Source of the DNA: Ypsolopha sequella | Taxonomy: Eukaryota; Arthropoda; Insecta; Lepidoptera; Ypsolophidae | Assembly: GCA_934047225.1 (NCBI GenBank) | Contig: OW203990.1 | Span: 23,291,045 to 23,355,044, forward strand | Reading direction: 5' to 3' | DNA length: 64,000 bases | In this document: positions 21,547 to 33,700 of the stretch, one piece after another | Layout: the number at the start of each line of letters is the position of its first letter | Numbering within the stretch: the stretch's first letter is position 1 | Notes under the pieces: model-generated | The model's database searches: none | Told to the model about the DNA's origin: nothing | The model's input: only the letters and a program-made list of their open reading frames with translations | Translations under genes and position numbers: made by a program

Positions 21547-22020
21547 TTGTTCAGAGTGTAAATTTATACCAGCTATGGTTATGTATATCAATATCAATAC
21601 ATAATAATAAAAGTGTAGCCTCTGGTGTTTGTGTACATTGAAGAAAAGTAATAAAAATAGAAAGGGGGTGACTAAAAAATAGTAATAGAACACAAATCAG
21701 CGATTTATAGAATTCTTTTCTGTCAGTCTGTCTCTCTGTTTGTTTGTTCGCGCACATCTCTGAAACTACTGAACGGATTTTCATGTAGTTTTTACAGGTG
21801 GACAGAACTTAATTTGTATTAGAATATAGGCTTTGTTTCATTCAAATCGGGCCTGGAATAAAAAAGTTATCGACATTTAAAGATTTTTGGAATTTACTTT
21901 TCTACTGTTAGAAGTTACATAGCAAATAATAATTCCTGGCGATGAAGGCCTATTAGACGTAACGAACGATTGTTAAAAAAAAACAAGAAATCTTTGGTTA
22001 GAATTATGTCAAGTATAAAA
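21547..22020. repeat. Dispersed repeat remnant
   Basis: Contains tctgtttgtttgttcgcg then ctgaacggattttcatg, a block very common in lepidopteran dispersed repeats. No usable frame. Confidence 0.45.
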
Positions 22021-22351
22021 TTTAATACATAAAAAAAATCAACATACTGTTTAATCGAAAAAAACATCGTGTCACACTCTTCGCACTTGTGATTCGACTC
22101 AGACGCGTCGCGCGCGATTAGACACTGCGCTACGGGTGCTGGCCATTTAAAGTATTTAGCCTTTTATTTAGTCATTTCACGAATTAGAACTTTGCCAAGA
22201 AGAAGATCTACGACTCCGTGTTCAAACATTAAACACCGTAGTGAAATCAATGTGAAGAATTTATTACTTCATTACAATAAGAAGAATTACAGTGAGATAT
22301 TGGAGAATTACACATACTTCAAAGGGTATTTATTCTACAAGAAGAACTGGG

Positions 22352-22465
22352 GATCTAAAAAAGCCGACTTGGGTGAATCATAAAATGATTTGAAAGTAGG
22401 ATGGACTCAGAGTTTTTTCACGCGTGCAAAAGAGACGCCATTAGAACAGAATCATAATGTGATTC
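22352..22465. repeat. Repeat with inverted copy at 46196-46325
   Basis: Blocks ggatctaaaaaagc, cccacttgggtga-like, ttttttcacgcgtgcaaaag and ttagaacagaatcat recur inverted at the second place. Family unknown. Confidence 0.65.
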
Positions 22466-22544
22466 ATTTAAAACGGCCTTTTTAGAGGGGCTGGAGGGTA
22501 TTGTTATTGTGAATACATGACGATAGAGCAATTGAAAGCCCATT

Positions 22545-22720
22545 TTCGGCAAAGATTCTACAAGGAATATGTGGCTGAACTGCAAAAGAGACAGAAATGG
22601 AGGAAACATGGAGGACAACTTCAACTTGGGTAGATCGTGCTGGTGAAAGATGACCGGGTACCTCGTAACCAGTGGGAGGACGAGTGACGAGTCTCTACCC
22701 CGGTGTAGTCCGTGTGGCTG
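22545..22720 (+). pseudogene. BEL/Pao integrase C-terminal fragment
   Basis: The frame reads RQRFYKEYVAELQKRQKW, a short gap with a stop, then VLVKDDRVPRNQW. That is the order found at the end of BEL/Pao Pol, as in the intact copy at 34130-34260. Only this end remains, and it is broken by a stop near 22631. Confidence 0.7.
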
Positions 22721-23959
22721 ATGTACTTACCGCTTCGGGATCTCTTCGGCGGGCCTACAACAGACTATGCCCTTTACCGGTTATGGATCAGAAGAACATC
22801 GTTCCTGGGGGGGCAACATGTTAACGCCTATGTGTGCGTACGCATCACACAACACGCCAAAGACGACGAAAACTGGATTGACCAGCTGGATTGACCTGAC
22901 GATATTACCTATAGAACCGTAGCATATACATTACGTCTTATCTACTTCAATTATTTAATTACCACATTAAGGGGCTCCACAATGCTAAACATCTGTTTTG
23001 TATTGGATTCAGTTGCGTCAATGTAGATCGTAAAAAATTGAAAAAATATGGCATGTTTTTTTTCACTCAAGACTATTATTAATTACACTTTATAAATAAA
23101 CATACTTTCAATCTTCTATTAATTACATTAATTTAAAAAAAGATAGAATTTCACGAAAAAAGCAATTCAGTTTCCATGTTTCAAAACTGATTGAAACGAA
23201 ACCAATACACCCAGATACTAACTAGAAAAAACATAATTATTGCATGAAAAAAATATGGTTAATTTCCTAATGGAGCCGCGATTTCTAAATAACTGAAGTT
23301 TTGCGTGCGCTGCATCTGATTAGAGCAGGATAGAGAGTCAAAAAATAAACGCGTTAGAGCAGGACTGAATTTTAGCATTGTGCAGCCCCTTAAAAACTGT
23401 AATTCTGCATCCATCGTTTCTCTGAACGTACCACGCCCAAGTCTCCACATCTAGAAGACGTCCAGTTCTGATCAAAGTAATTGCTTAGTTAACTTTAACC
23501 TTTAATAGGTCTATAATATAGGTAATATGAAATTGCCAAAATTTTCTTACAGATTCATGAGTTCATAATGCCTGTAATTCAAAAGCTATTTTAATTATTT
23601 GTTTTTGTTTGAAAGTTGATTTAAAGGTTTTACATCTAAGTATTAAATTTTGTTTTTATATTCAGTTTGATTATAAAAATTAAATGTTTAAAAACAGTTC
23701 GTCCTAAATGCCATCCATTTCCATGATAAGATTCATAATAATTTTGTACAGCTGACACTTTTCAAAAATTAAATTAATGTTCCTGTTAGCTAAATGTTGT
23801 CTCATTGATACACAAAAAAATGACCAAATTTGGATTTGTCATTCCTAAAAAAAAATGCAAAAACGTTAGTACAGAAATTTGAGTTTCCTTCAAATTCTCT
23901 ATAGGAAACAGCAATTTCATATGTAAAGACCTAATAATATAAAATTTTCATGTTTTCAG
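22721..23959. other. Spacer before C14, nothing recognised
   Basis: No domain. The start up to about 22900 may be the rest of the BEL/Pao fragment. The remainder is AT-rich. Confidence 0.35.
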
Positions 23960-24153
23960 CTGCTTTTCTAACCGAATCAAGGAACGGGAATCCAGTACTG
24001 GTGGTAGGCATCCACCGGTACTCTAAACAAAGAAGTACCGGACTAAAGACTCACTGGATTTGTATAAAGCAGGCCCGCAACTTTTGCAAAGCTCGAGTCA
24101 GCACGGTTGATAACTTAATAGTTAATGTTCTCAATGAGCATAATCACTACTGA
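23960..24153 (+). CDS. mod(mdg4): FLYWCH 3' terminal exon C14
   Basis: Acceptor tcatgttttcag ends at 23959, phase 1. It codes 63 residues, ending NEHNHY then TGA. Domain: TESRNGNPVLVVGIHRYSK (His-Arg-Tyr where relatives have YRY), HWIC, FCKARV, STVDN, HNH. Sister to C12 and C13 (KQAR loop shared), but more diverged. Confidence 0.87.
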
Positions 24154-25634
24154 TAAGAGGAGGTGTTATCTAAATGAATGAATTAGAAAATTAATTTCGT
24201 GCGTGCTTCAGTTCAGGACATTGAAATGAAAATGAAAATGAAAAATATTTATTTCTCTAACATGATATTTTTACATAGTGGGCTGTGATAACCCTAGTAA
24301 GTTTATACAAACCTGTAACAGGGTTAACACGCTCTTCCGCCAGTGGTTATAAGTAACAAAATATAAATTAACATAATAACACAATTAAATTATATTAACC
24401 TGCGCAAAAGGAAACAGCCATGGTATATGAATTTACCATCGAAGAAATTTTCGCAGGCCCAGTTTTTGCTCTTATCACCATTGCAATACGGGCGAAAAAT
24501 GGGTCTTTGGATTTTTTCTCGATGTAGTGAAATATCTGCAAATAAACGGCTTTCATGTTGTATATTTTATAAAAAATAAAATTATTAATTTTAGAAATTA
24601 TTATTTATTTATTTTATTGATATTATAAATAATGATTATTATTTATTTTAATTATAGGTAAAACCTGAAAAATTTGAAAAAAAAATACTGAATACTACGG
24701 TAAATACGGTAAAAAATATATTTCTGTCAGTACTAATGCACGGACCTTAGTTAGGTGTGGTCATGCACTGTGGCGTTATTTTTTAAAGTCAATATCAAGT
24801 GGTCAACTATGCCATAAAATTAAGACAAGGTGCAACCATGCATATCAACATGAGAACGAAAACAATTTTTAACTGATACTTTTTAGAGTCGAATTTCGTG
24901 TGGTACAAGCTAGGGCGCTTGTGATATAAAATCCAAAGAAATGATATCATTTTACAAGTAATATTAGTACTTTTATTAAAACTTTTAACGACTTTAAACA
25001 ATAAATATCTAGCATTCTTATTTGATCACTAAGCAAATAATATCAAATAAGAAGACAGAAACACTTAAAATGATTATTGGGTACACACACTTACCTACCA
25101 TTTTTTTTTTTAATTTTATATCTTTGTTTACTAGTTGTGATTCTTTGTAAAAATTAATTAAATCAATAATATAAAAGAGTAATAAATAGTTCCATGCCCT
25201 TCTTATCGAGACTAATCTATGGTCACTCTACTTTTCGATATGCCGAGTAATGGACTGGCAGATCGCAAAACGTTTGACTTGAAACGATATGGCGGGTTTT
25301 ACATGGCAGATCAAGAAATACCGCCATATCATGATATGCCGAGGCACATTATAATGTACCGAATTTGACGATACTGTTTATAAAAATAAACGGTAAATAT
25401 TTGTCACTCAATATTCCGAGAGAAATGGCTGTTTAGAAATGTGTCCTTTGCTATGAATATAAATTTATAATAATTTGCTTCCGACTGATTTCACATATGT
25501 GTAGACAGGCAAATGTAGACCGCTTTTTTTTAATAAGCACACACATCGCAATCAGTATAATATCTAAAATTCTAAAAAATAATAAAAAATAATGGTTAAT
25601 TTATGTACAAAAATAATGAAAACTAAACACATGT
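24154..25634. other. Spacer C14-C15
   Basis: 24210-24560 has a gaaaatgaaaatgaaaaat tract and an atttatttctctaac block like the reversed 3' end of a LINE. The rest is AT-rich and unrecognised. Confidence 0.4.
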
Positions 25635-25921
25635 AATCGGGTCTACCGCGATCAATTTTTACCTTTTTTACGAAAAGGACACCCGACGTTTCGAGACAGT
25701 TGCATGCCTCGTGGTCTACGGGAAACTGGCAAGTATGGCGAGGCGCAGTGATGAGATGCAGGTGACGACCGAAGTATTTTTCTTTTACCCGCATAAACAC
25801 TTTAGTCTTTAAAATTAATTGTTATCTAATTCACGCACGGCACACAACACTCACAGTATCCGGAGATGCACTAAGAGAAGAAAGGTAAAAAAAGGTAAAA
25901 ATTGATCGCGGTAGACCCGAT
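25635..25921. mobile_element. MITE with 28-bp perfect inverted ends
   Basis: 25635-25662 (atcgggtctaccgcgatc and on) is repeated inverted at 25894-25921 without mismatch. 287 bases, no transposase frame. Part of the end (tctaccgcg) is shared with the smaller element at 57344-57497. Confidence 0.85.
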
Positions 25922-26044
25922 AATATATGTTATAAGTGTGCGAAACGCGAGAGGCTAAAATGAAAACTATGTCCTAAATGGCGTATATTCACAGAAAAAA
26001 AATCTTTTAGAAATTAAGCTATGGGAATTATTTATATATTTCAG

Positions 26045-26238
26045 TGCAAATCACAACGTCGCTTAGGGGAAGGCCAATGCTAATGATGGGACAATACAGA
26101 CTGTTTGGAGTACAAGGAAGAAATGATAAAACTATATGGAGATGTTCTACACATCGTAAGTTCGGGTGTCGCGCCACCGTCCACACTATTACAGGAACCA
26201 TTCATGTTATTAAAAATAACAACTTTCACAATCATTAA
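26045..26238 (+). CDS. mod(mdg4): FLYWCH 3' terminal exon C15
   Basis: Acceptor tttatatatttcag ends at 26044, phase 1. It codes 63 residues, ending FHNH then TAA. Domain: LRGRPMLMMGQYRLFG, IWRC, CSTHRKFGCRA, HTI, NNNFHNH. The GRP start and the CSTH block place it near C16, C17 and C29. Methionine-rich first strand. All ligands present. Confidence 0.86.
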
Positions 26239-26389
26239 AGGATGTCTCTTTTGAAAGAGTGTTTAATTTTATGTTATTTTAAGTATGTATCTTCAATGAC
26301 TTAAGTAAATGTGATATGTTTTTAGTATGTTTAAGTTTAGAAGTTTGTAGTCTTTGTTAGTAACTGAATGTATTACAAATTGGCGATTT

Positions 26390-26675
26390 GGTTAAGAGCG
26401 GTTTCGCAGCCGGATTGTGAAGAACCCGCCTTTTTCTAATCTATCGAAACAGAACACTTAAATTCAAAATTCACTCAATAACACCTTATTACCTATGTAT
26501 TGTGTAATAGCTATTCAATGTGTCAATAGTTATTCAACAAAACCTTATTACAATACATAGGTAATAAGGTTTTGTTGAATAACTATTGAGTGAATTTTGA
26601 ATTTAAGTGTTCTGTTTTGATTAATTAGAAAAAGGCGGGTTTTTCACAATCCGGCTGCGAAATCGCTCTTAGCGG
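26390..26675. mobile_element. Foldback MITE (about 285 bp hairpin)
   Basis: The two halves pair along almost their whole length: ttaagagcg against cgctcttag at the ends, gcagccggattgtga against tcacaatccggctgc, and ttcaaaattcactcaa against ttgagtgaattttgaa. The loop is only a few bases. Non-autonomous. Confidence 0.85.
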
Positions 26676-26799
26676 ACGAAGCATTTGTTATTATCTGTTT
26701 CGTGACAAAAATAAGCTGCTAACTATTGAGTTTCTAGACCCACACATAAAAAAGACTTCATTATTATATTATGATACATCTGAACAATTTATTTTTCAG

Positions 26800-26987
26800 C
26801 ATCATTTGAGACATCTCAAAAGGGTAGACCATTAATAAGAATCGGAGAGTACACGTTCAGCTGTCAGTACGCTGCGAAGGTAAACAAGCGTTGGATGTGC
26901 TCTACTCATGCGCATAAGAAATGTCGGGCTGTCTTACACACTCGTAATAACCAAATTGTTAGGATGAAAAATGTTCATAATCATTAA
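26800..26987 (+). CDS. mod(mdg4): FLYWCH 3' terminal exon C16
   Basis: Acceptor tttatttttcag ends at 26799, phase 1. It codes 61 residues, ending VHNH then TAA. Domain: SQKGRPLIRIGEYTFS, RWMC, STHAHKKCRAVLHT, RNNQIV, HNH. No long upstream frame and no early ATG. The (A)SF-x-TS-x-KG start and the CSTH-KKCRA block link it to C17 and the truncated C29. Confidence 0.86.
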
Positions 26988-27048
26988 ATACTTTATCTAC
27001 ACTCATGTCGTAAAATCCTGATTTTAACGAACACAAAAATAGTACATA

Positions 27049-27720
27049 ATGACAATTTTTTTACAAACGTCTCTAGTACAGTGGAGATCTTATCAAATTA
27101 GACACTTGCAAATCCGAAATCGTCGTAACGCTCATATTTTAACGCTTCTTTGGAACATCCTCAATGATCCCCTCTCCCCCTCTTACCTGAAGGAAAGGTT
27201 CGTTTCCCGTGATTCCCTTGGTCGCCTTCATCGCCCAGAGAACCATTTACTTTTGTGCACCCCTCACATAAAACTGACATGTTTACAAATTCATTCACAA
27301 TTTACGCAATACGTCTTTGTCACTCATCATTCGAGAGTCTTCATCAATAGCATTTACTTTATCAATCCTTGTATGAGTTTTGAATCTTTCTCTTAATTGC
27401 ATAGTATATTTACATAATTTATATTTGTATAATATGTATGTATGTATTTTTTATTATTTTTATTTTGTAGTAAGTACATTTGTTTATTATTTATTACTTA
27501 TTATGTAGATTATGTAGATAATCCGTTTGTTTATATGAATATTTTAATGCCTCGCTCATCAAGGTATTTAGTATTGTTTCTACGATACCTTTCCCGGCAC
27601 TACCCAATAACAATCCACAGCACCAAAGGTTAACTGGAAGACAATGCTAGATAGCATTAAGTTCGCCTTCTGTACAAATTTTTAGTGCAATAAAGAATTG
27701 TATTATTATTATTAGCTATA
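27049..27720 (+). pseudogene. LINE remnant, reverse transcriptase C-terminus and 3' end
   Basis: The frame at 27049-27396 shows RRNAHILTLLWNILNDPLSP and LKERF, then a histidine-rich segment. This is the usual C-terminal extension of Jockey/CR1-type LINE reverse transcriptases. From 27600 the 3' end follows (ccaaaggttaactggaag, a hairpin, gcaataaagaat, then a tta repeat). The 5' part is missing, as expected for a truncated insertion. Confidence 0.65.
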
Positions 27721-27846
27721 AAAACCGCAGTCATGACTGTATGGAATAAGTTCCCATTGCCTTCCTATTTTGGTAATTGTGCTTTTATATCACAAAAATT
27801 ATTAAAAAGTAAAAATTGTTAAGAAAACTGTACTGTTTTTTTTTTT

Positions 27847-28265
27847 TTATGGATCAGTGTGTAAGTCATACACTTCATTATAGGGGCTAATACGGGATTG
27901 CGACACATGGTCGTACTTACGGAGGCCAAAAATGTACCGTATGAGTAAATTAAGGAGACGATCGAGCTTATTTAACAATCCTTCAGTAAAATCAGGGTAA
28001 CAGACATCGGTATAGTATAAAATGGGGAGCAAGAGTGAATTAATCAGCATAATCTTAGCAGAATATGGTAAAAATCTTTGCATTCGTTTAAGAGAGTGTA
28101 TAGATCCAAAGATCTTTTTGCTAAGTTCAGAGACATGCAGGTCCCATGACATATTGTTCTGGATATAGAGCCCCAGGTTTTTTACAGACTTACAGAACTT
28201 AAGAGGTGTGCTATTTAAACAGACTGGAGGAAGCGAGCTGGGGCACTGGCACTATAGTTAAGGCG
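27847..28265 (-). pseudogene. LINE reverse transcriptase fragment, minus strand
   Basis: On the minus strand the frame gives VKNLGLYIQ, SWDLHVSELSKKI, FLPYSAKIMLINSLLLPIL, KLDRLLNLLIRYIFGL and DHVSQSRI, the standard order after the catalytic part of Jockey/CR1-type reverse transcriptase. The catalytic FADD box and the 5' part are absent. It is a different fragment from the + strand LINE piece just upstream. Confidence 0.75.
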
Positions 28266-28984
28266 ATATGCGAAAAAAATACGGGTGTTTCTTTTCTGTG
28301 TATTTCATGAAATACACGGAAAATTATAATCAGTTTCTGGTATATGCATTTTGACTATATAATCTAGGGATTTGAAATTGGAAAACATGTTTGGATAAAT
28401 TTTCCTCGATAGAAATAATTGTTGAAATGAAGTCTTCAAACACACTTTTTCTCCTCGTTTGACGAATAGGAACCATATACAGAACTCAAACATATTTGAT
28501 TAGGTGTGTTTAAACAATATCTAGAGATTTGATATTTGAAATTTTGCTAGCTACGAGTATATTAGTTTTTGTAATAAAAATATAAAACCAAATTTTTTCC
28601 CTTTTGCCCTGAATCCGCCCCTCTCGCACTGCGCGATTTTTCGCTTGGAGTGACAGTGACAAAAATAAAATTCGCATAGCCTCATAAGAGACGTTCGTAA
28701 AAAAAAACGTCATTATGCACTACTTTTGAGTTCATATACAGGATTTTACGATATGAGTGTAGATAATCTACTATTACTGTTTAATACTCAACAACTTGTA
28801 TTTGTTACATACATATAATCATGTTTTTTTGTTTAAGATGGAATTGTTCTTCTTTAGTTTAGTACCTTTTACAATTTTTAAGCTATCTTGTATCTCCTTG
28901 CTATAAATAAATTGTGTATTTGTTAAATAAATAATTTAACCATGTGGTTTTTTTAAACGAAGAAGCACTTGACTTCCTTTAATT
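28266..28984. other. Spacer, nothing recognised
   Basis: AT-rich. The stretch near 28865-28930 resembles 34897-34960 in the same direction, so the two flanks of the next element share an older duplication. Confidence 0.35.
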
Positions 28985-29595
28985 TAAAGTAGGGCCACTG
29001 AGTGATGGCGCCTATGACGTTTAAATGCCTACAAAGTATGGTAATTATTTATAAGCAAGTGTGAACAAAAAAAAATTGTAATACTTCATTGTTGATAGTG
29101 AAGTACTATTTGTTTCAGTTAATATTTTTAGATATTAATATTGCTTTATTGTGCAATAGAATTCGTATAGAAACAAAGATTTTTTTTTCTTAGAAAAAGG
29201 TTTCTCATTTATTGTTGGTTGTGTTTGAGGTCGCCAAGTTACGCAATAAGTAATATTTTATTAAAAACAAAACAATAAAGCTGATTCTGAAGGCTTTAAT
29301 TTTAGTTTTAGTGCTGTCAAAACCTAAATTTTTCAAAAGGAATTTAGCTTCTGTTCCTAGCATTTAAGAACTATTTTACAATGAAGAAAATTTAGCTTTG
29401 ACAGCACTAAAACTAAAATTAAAGCCTTCAGAATCGGCTTTAATGACGAAGTTCAACTAAACGAAAATAAATGATAGTAAAATACTTTTTTCGATTTAGA
29501 TATTTAAACAACTCTTTTCAACTTGAATGACGTGTCTAATGTTGAGTAAACTAACACTTGATTTTTATTTTTAACCGAAATTTGAAATGCACCTC

Positions 29596-30031
29596 TGTTC
29601 ACGCTACACTACGTTACCAGCATGACGTTAGAACATGACGTGTCATTCGCGTGCGCATGCGCGGATGACCACTCCCCCCCCCCCGCCGCGCGCGGATCGA
29701 GGCGCGCGCGGGCGCTGGACTCTCTCTGTTTCGTCCGAACTCTCTAGAGAGCGACACGTGTACACACATTCGCGACGCCACAAACAATATCGCATACGTC
29801 TCAGTGTTGTGTTCGCAGTGTTATATACCAGTGAAGTGTTCACGTTACTACACTGCCCTTTCTGCACATTCCTGACACAAACGCCGTCTGCATCATCCCA
29901 ACAAGGAGGGACGCTGCACAGCGCATTTGCCGGCCCATCGAGAACAACATTCCAAAGCAAGGTCAGCGCACCCACATTGTTCCATTTACCCTTTATCATC
30001 AGCTCTGCATTTCCTGTAGCCAGCGGCTACA
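29596..30031 (+). repeat. BEL/Pao 5' LTR
   Basis: It starts TGTTCACGCTACACTACG and ends GCCAGCGGCTACA, with an 11-base C run at about 29674-29684. GC-rich, unlike the host DNA. The frames on both strands inside it recur in the 3' LTR and are not genes. Confidence 0.9.
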
Positions 30032-30777
30032 TTTTTGATCCTTCGAGACCGTTTTCGAATTCGAACCGTTAGAACCAGCCCCCGTCGATTTACTACAGTC
30101 CATTTTCACCCGGTTACATATTTCGGCCCCCCCCCGCCCCTTTACAGAATAAACTCAGTTTGTTATTATTATTCAGCTCAGATAACATAAGTATATTCAT
30201 TCAGCCCAATTGTTTATTACAGTCCACTATACTTCTTTATTAAACCCAAATTTTACGAGATTTTGCGAGATATTTTTTCGGTGCGAGTATTTGCTTTATT
30301 TCGTGCATTTACGTAAGTTACGCACATTTGTAAAACCCACGTATACGTAAGTTATTACGTAACGAACGTTTACGTTTACGAATTATTACGTTACCAAAGT
30401 TTGATCTGCATCATTGGATTGTCCGCTCATTTAGATCCGATTTCTGCGAGGTAAATACATTCTTTGTTCGTTTACGCGTTCGAGGCTTGTAGGTAGGTAT
30501 TTTATTCTATAAATAGAATTTTCGACGACTGATGTGTTGTTGTAAATATACTGTTATGATATATTGCCGTCAGTTTTTTCGTGTTATTGTCTAACAAGTT
30601 CATCGGCCCTTTTCGATATTTTTGTGTTGCGGTAATCTCACGTCGCAGTAATAGTATTCCGGACAGTTTGATCGTGTTATTGTCTGCTTTTTAACCGGAT
30701 ATATATATAGCACAAATATAGTAAAAAAAAAAAATTTGTTTTTTCATATATTATAGAACGTAACTGGGTACCTACCG
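30032..30777. other. BEL/Pao leader, non-coding
   Basis: Sequence after the LTR without gag. It includes C-rich and acgtaagtt-type repeats near 30300-30390. No primer binding site that I can name. Confidence 0.4.
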
Positions 30778-33700
30778 TTGGAAAAGGTTCCAGATCTCGC
30801 TCAGTTAACAGGTCACCCGCCGATTCCTCTTGCTGATCGAGAATATCACACACCAGCTCCGGTTGATCTAATACTAGGATCTGACGTTCTTGGTCAAGTG
30901 TTAGACGGAACCAAGGTTTCGCTCGGCCCTGGCAAGCCTATAGCCTTCGGCACGATATTTGATTTTACATTGATTGGACCTTTCGAAAGTTTACATACTT
31001 CACCCACGGATCAGGTCAACTCAGTTCACATTGTCGGCTCTCACACGGACTCAGAGCATTCCACTCATGACATTCACAAAAGTCTTGAGAGGTTTTGGGA
31101 ATCCGAGGAACCCCAAACCTACAAGCATACCAGCCCATTAGAGGATCAGTGTGAGGACATTTTCCGCACCACAACTACTCGTGAACCATCAGGTCAATAT
31201 GTGGTTACACTGCCCTTTCTGCACAACGCGCCGACATTAGGTTCCACTCACGCTATTGCGCTACGCAGGTTTCTCAATTTAGAGAAAAAGCTGCTAGCGA
31301 ACCCGCCCTTCCGCTCGAAATACGTAGAATTCATGTCAGATTACATAAAATTGGGACATATGTCGCCGTGTCACCCCAATACCTTTGCTCATAAATCCCA
31401 TTTCTATATCCCACATCATGGCATATTCAAGCCAGGATCAGAAAAGTTACGCTGCGTGTTTGACGGAAGTTGTAAAAGCTCAAATGGCGTCAATTTAAAT
31501 GATTGTCTCCATACAGGTCCAGCTCTTCAACAAGATATTGTTGACATTATCATGTCCTTCAGGATCTACTCACAAGTTTTCAGCACAGACATCCGAATGA
31601 TGTTCCGAAATATACTCATTCACCCAGAGCAAAGACGTTTTCAACTCATTCTCTGGCGGTCTTCACCCGACCAGCCCTTGCTCACGTATGCCCTTAATAC
31701 CGTCACATATGGATTAAGGTCCAGCCCATACCATGCCATCCGCACTTTACTCCAATTGGCTGATGACGAAGGTCATCGCTACCCCCACGCTGCTCAGGTC
31801 CTCCGCAAATCAATATTTGTGGACGACATTCTCTCAGGTGCAGATTCTGTAGAATCTGCTCAGTCGCTCCAAAGCGAACTGATCGAGTTACTCGCCCTAG
31901 GTGGCTTTCAGCTCAGTAAATGGACATCCAACTCGCCCCAGCTCCTTGAACGGTTCCCAGATGACCAGTGCGACATGCCCAAGGACTTTGACTTCAGTCC
32001 CGACTCTAATTCCATTAAGGTTCTGGGAATACAGTGGATTCCTCAAACTGATGAGTTCACTTATCGCATTTCTCTGCCCACTCATGCTCAAGTCACAAAG
32101 CGCTCCATTCTCAGTACAGTAGCGTCTCTCTATGACCCCAATGGCTGGGTTACTCCAGTCATCTTCCGCGCAAAGATTCTTCTCCAGAAGCTTTGGCTTC
32201 TGAAAATAGGATGGGATGAGCCTATCTCTGAAGAAGTCCACACAGAGTGGCAACACATCTCAGAGGATCTTCCTCAGCTCTCAAACCTCCGTTTACCTCG
32301 ACACATTTGTAAGTACAAGCCCACGTCTACTTACTCACTTCACGGGTTCGCGGACGCATCAGAGGCTGGCTTTGGTGCCGCTATCTACCTTCATGAGCGC
32401 AATATCACTGGACATGTCAATGTACACCTAATCATTGGCAAGTCCAAGGTCGCACCCATAAAGACTCGTCTCTCAATCCCGAAATTGGAGTTGTCAGCCG
32501 CGACTCTTTTATCTCAGCTCATGACTCGAGTGTCAGCCCAATTGTCAGCTCATATAGCCATTCAAACACACACATGCTGGTCAGATAGCACAATAGTGTT
32601 GGCATGGCTCAATACGCCACCTCACCGATTACAGACTTTCGAGGCCAATCGAGTGGCTAAGATCACAGCTATTTCAACTAGCCATACGTGGAGGCATGTG
32701 CCCACGAATCTCAACCCTGCTGACTGTGCAAGCAGAGGCATGTCTGCCCAGTCTCTCTCACTTCATGACCTTTGGTGGTCACCCAGTTGGCTCAAAGAAC
32801 CTACCTGCACTTGGCCCAAGATGCCACCCGCTCTAGGCCATCATGCTCTCCCAGGCCTTAAGCCCAAAAAGGTACCAGCACACATAGCAGTCCCAGATAT
32901 CGATATGGACTTGCTCACTCGCTACAGCTCACTTGACAAGCTCGTCGGAGTGACGGCTTGTATTAAAAGGTTCATATTCAATTGTCGGCACAGCCCAGAT
33001 GCACGGCGCTCTGGTCCGTTGACAGTTAGTGAACGCAGGGACGCTCTGTTGCACTGGGTCCGCTCTGTTCAGCACAATGAGTTTGCTGAAGACATTAATC
33101 GTATCCAGACTGATAAGGTTTGTCCCGTTCGGCTCCAGCGTCTCTCGCCCTTCATAAAGGACGGCCTCTTGAGAGTCGGTGGTCGTCTCTCTCACGCGTC
33201 AATTAGGTATGACGCTCAACACCCACTCATTCTACCCAGTTCAAGTCCGCTCGTAGATCTCATTATAGATCACTATCACACAATACACTGCCACCCTGGA
33301 GCTGACACATTACACGCCATATTACGCCAGCAGTACTGGATTCTGTCCGCTCGTCGTATTATTAGACACCGCGTGTTTAAATGTATTAGATGTTTCCGGT
33401 GCCGCGCTCAGCCTAAGGCTCCGCTCATGGCTGATCTCCCAGCAGACAGAGTTACTCCTCAGCCAGTTTTTAGTCACGTCACGACGGACTTTGCTGGCCA
33501 CTTCTTCGTTAAATCCAGCACGTTGAGGAACGCGAAACTCATAAAAGCGTACTTTTGTATTTTCGTTTGCCTCGCAACAAAGGCGGTTCATTTGGAACCA
33601 GTCTCTGCACTCTCAACGGAAGCGTTCTTTGCGGCATTGCAACGTTTTATCTCACGTCGCGGTACTCCGGTTCTCATTCGTTCAGACTGCGGCACAAACT

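Noticed and set aside
29635..30072. Open frames of 118-167 codons on both strands in the LTRs
   Set aside because: They recur in both LTRs and are caused by GC-rich, stop-poor DNA; no domain is visible.
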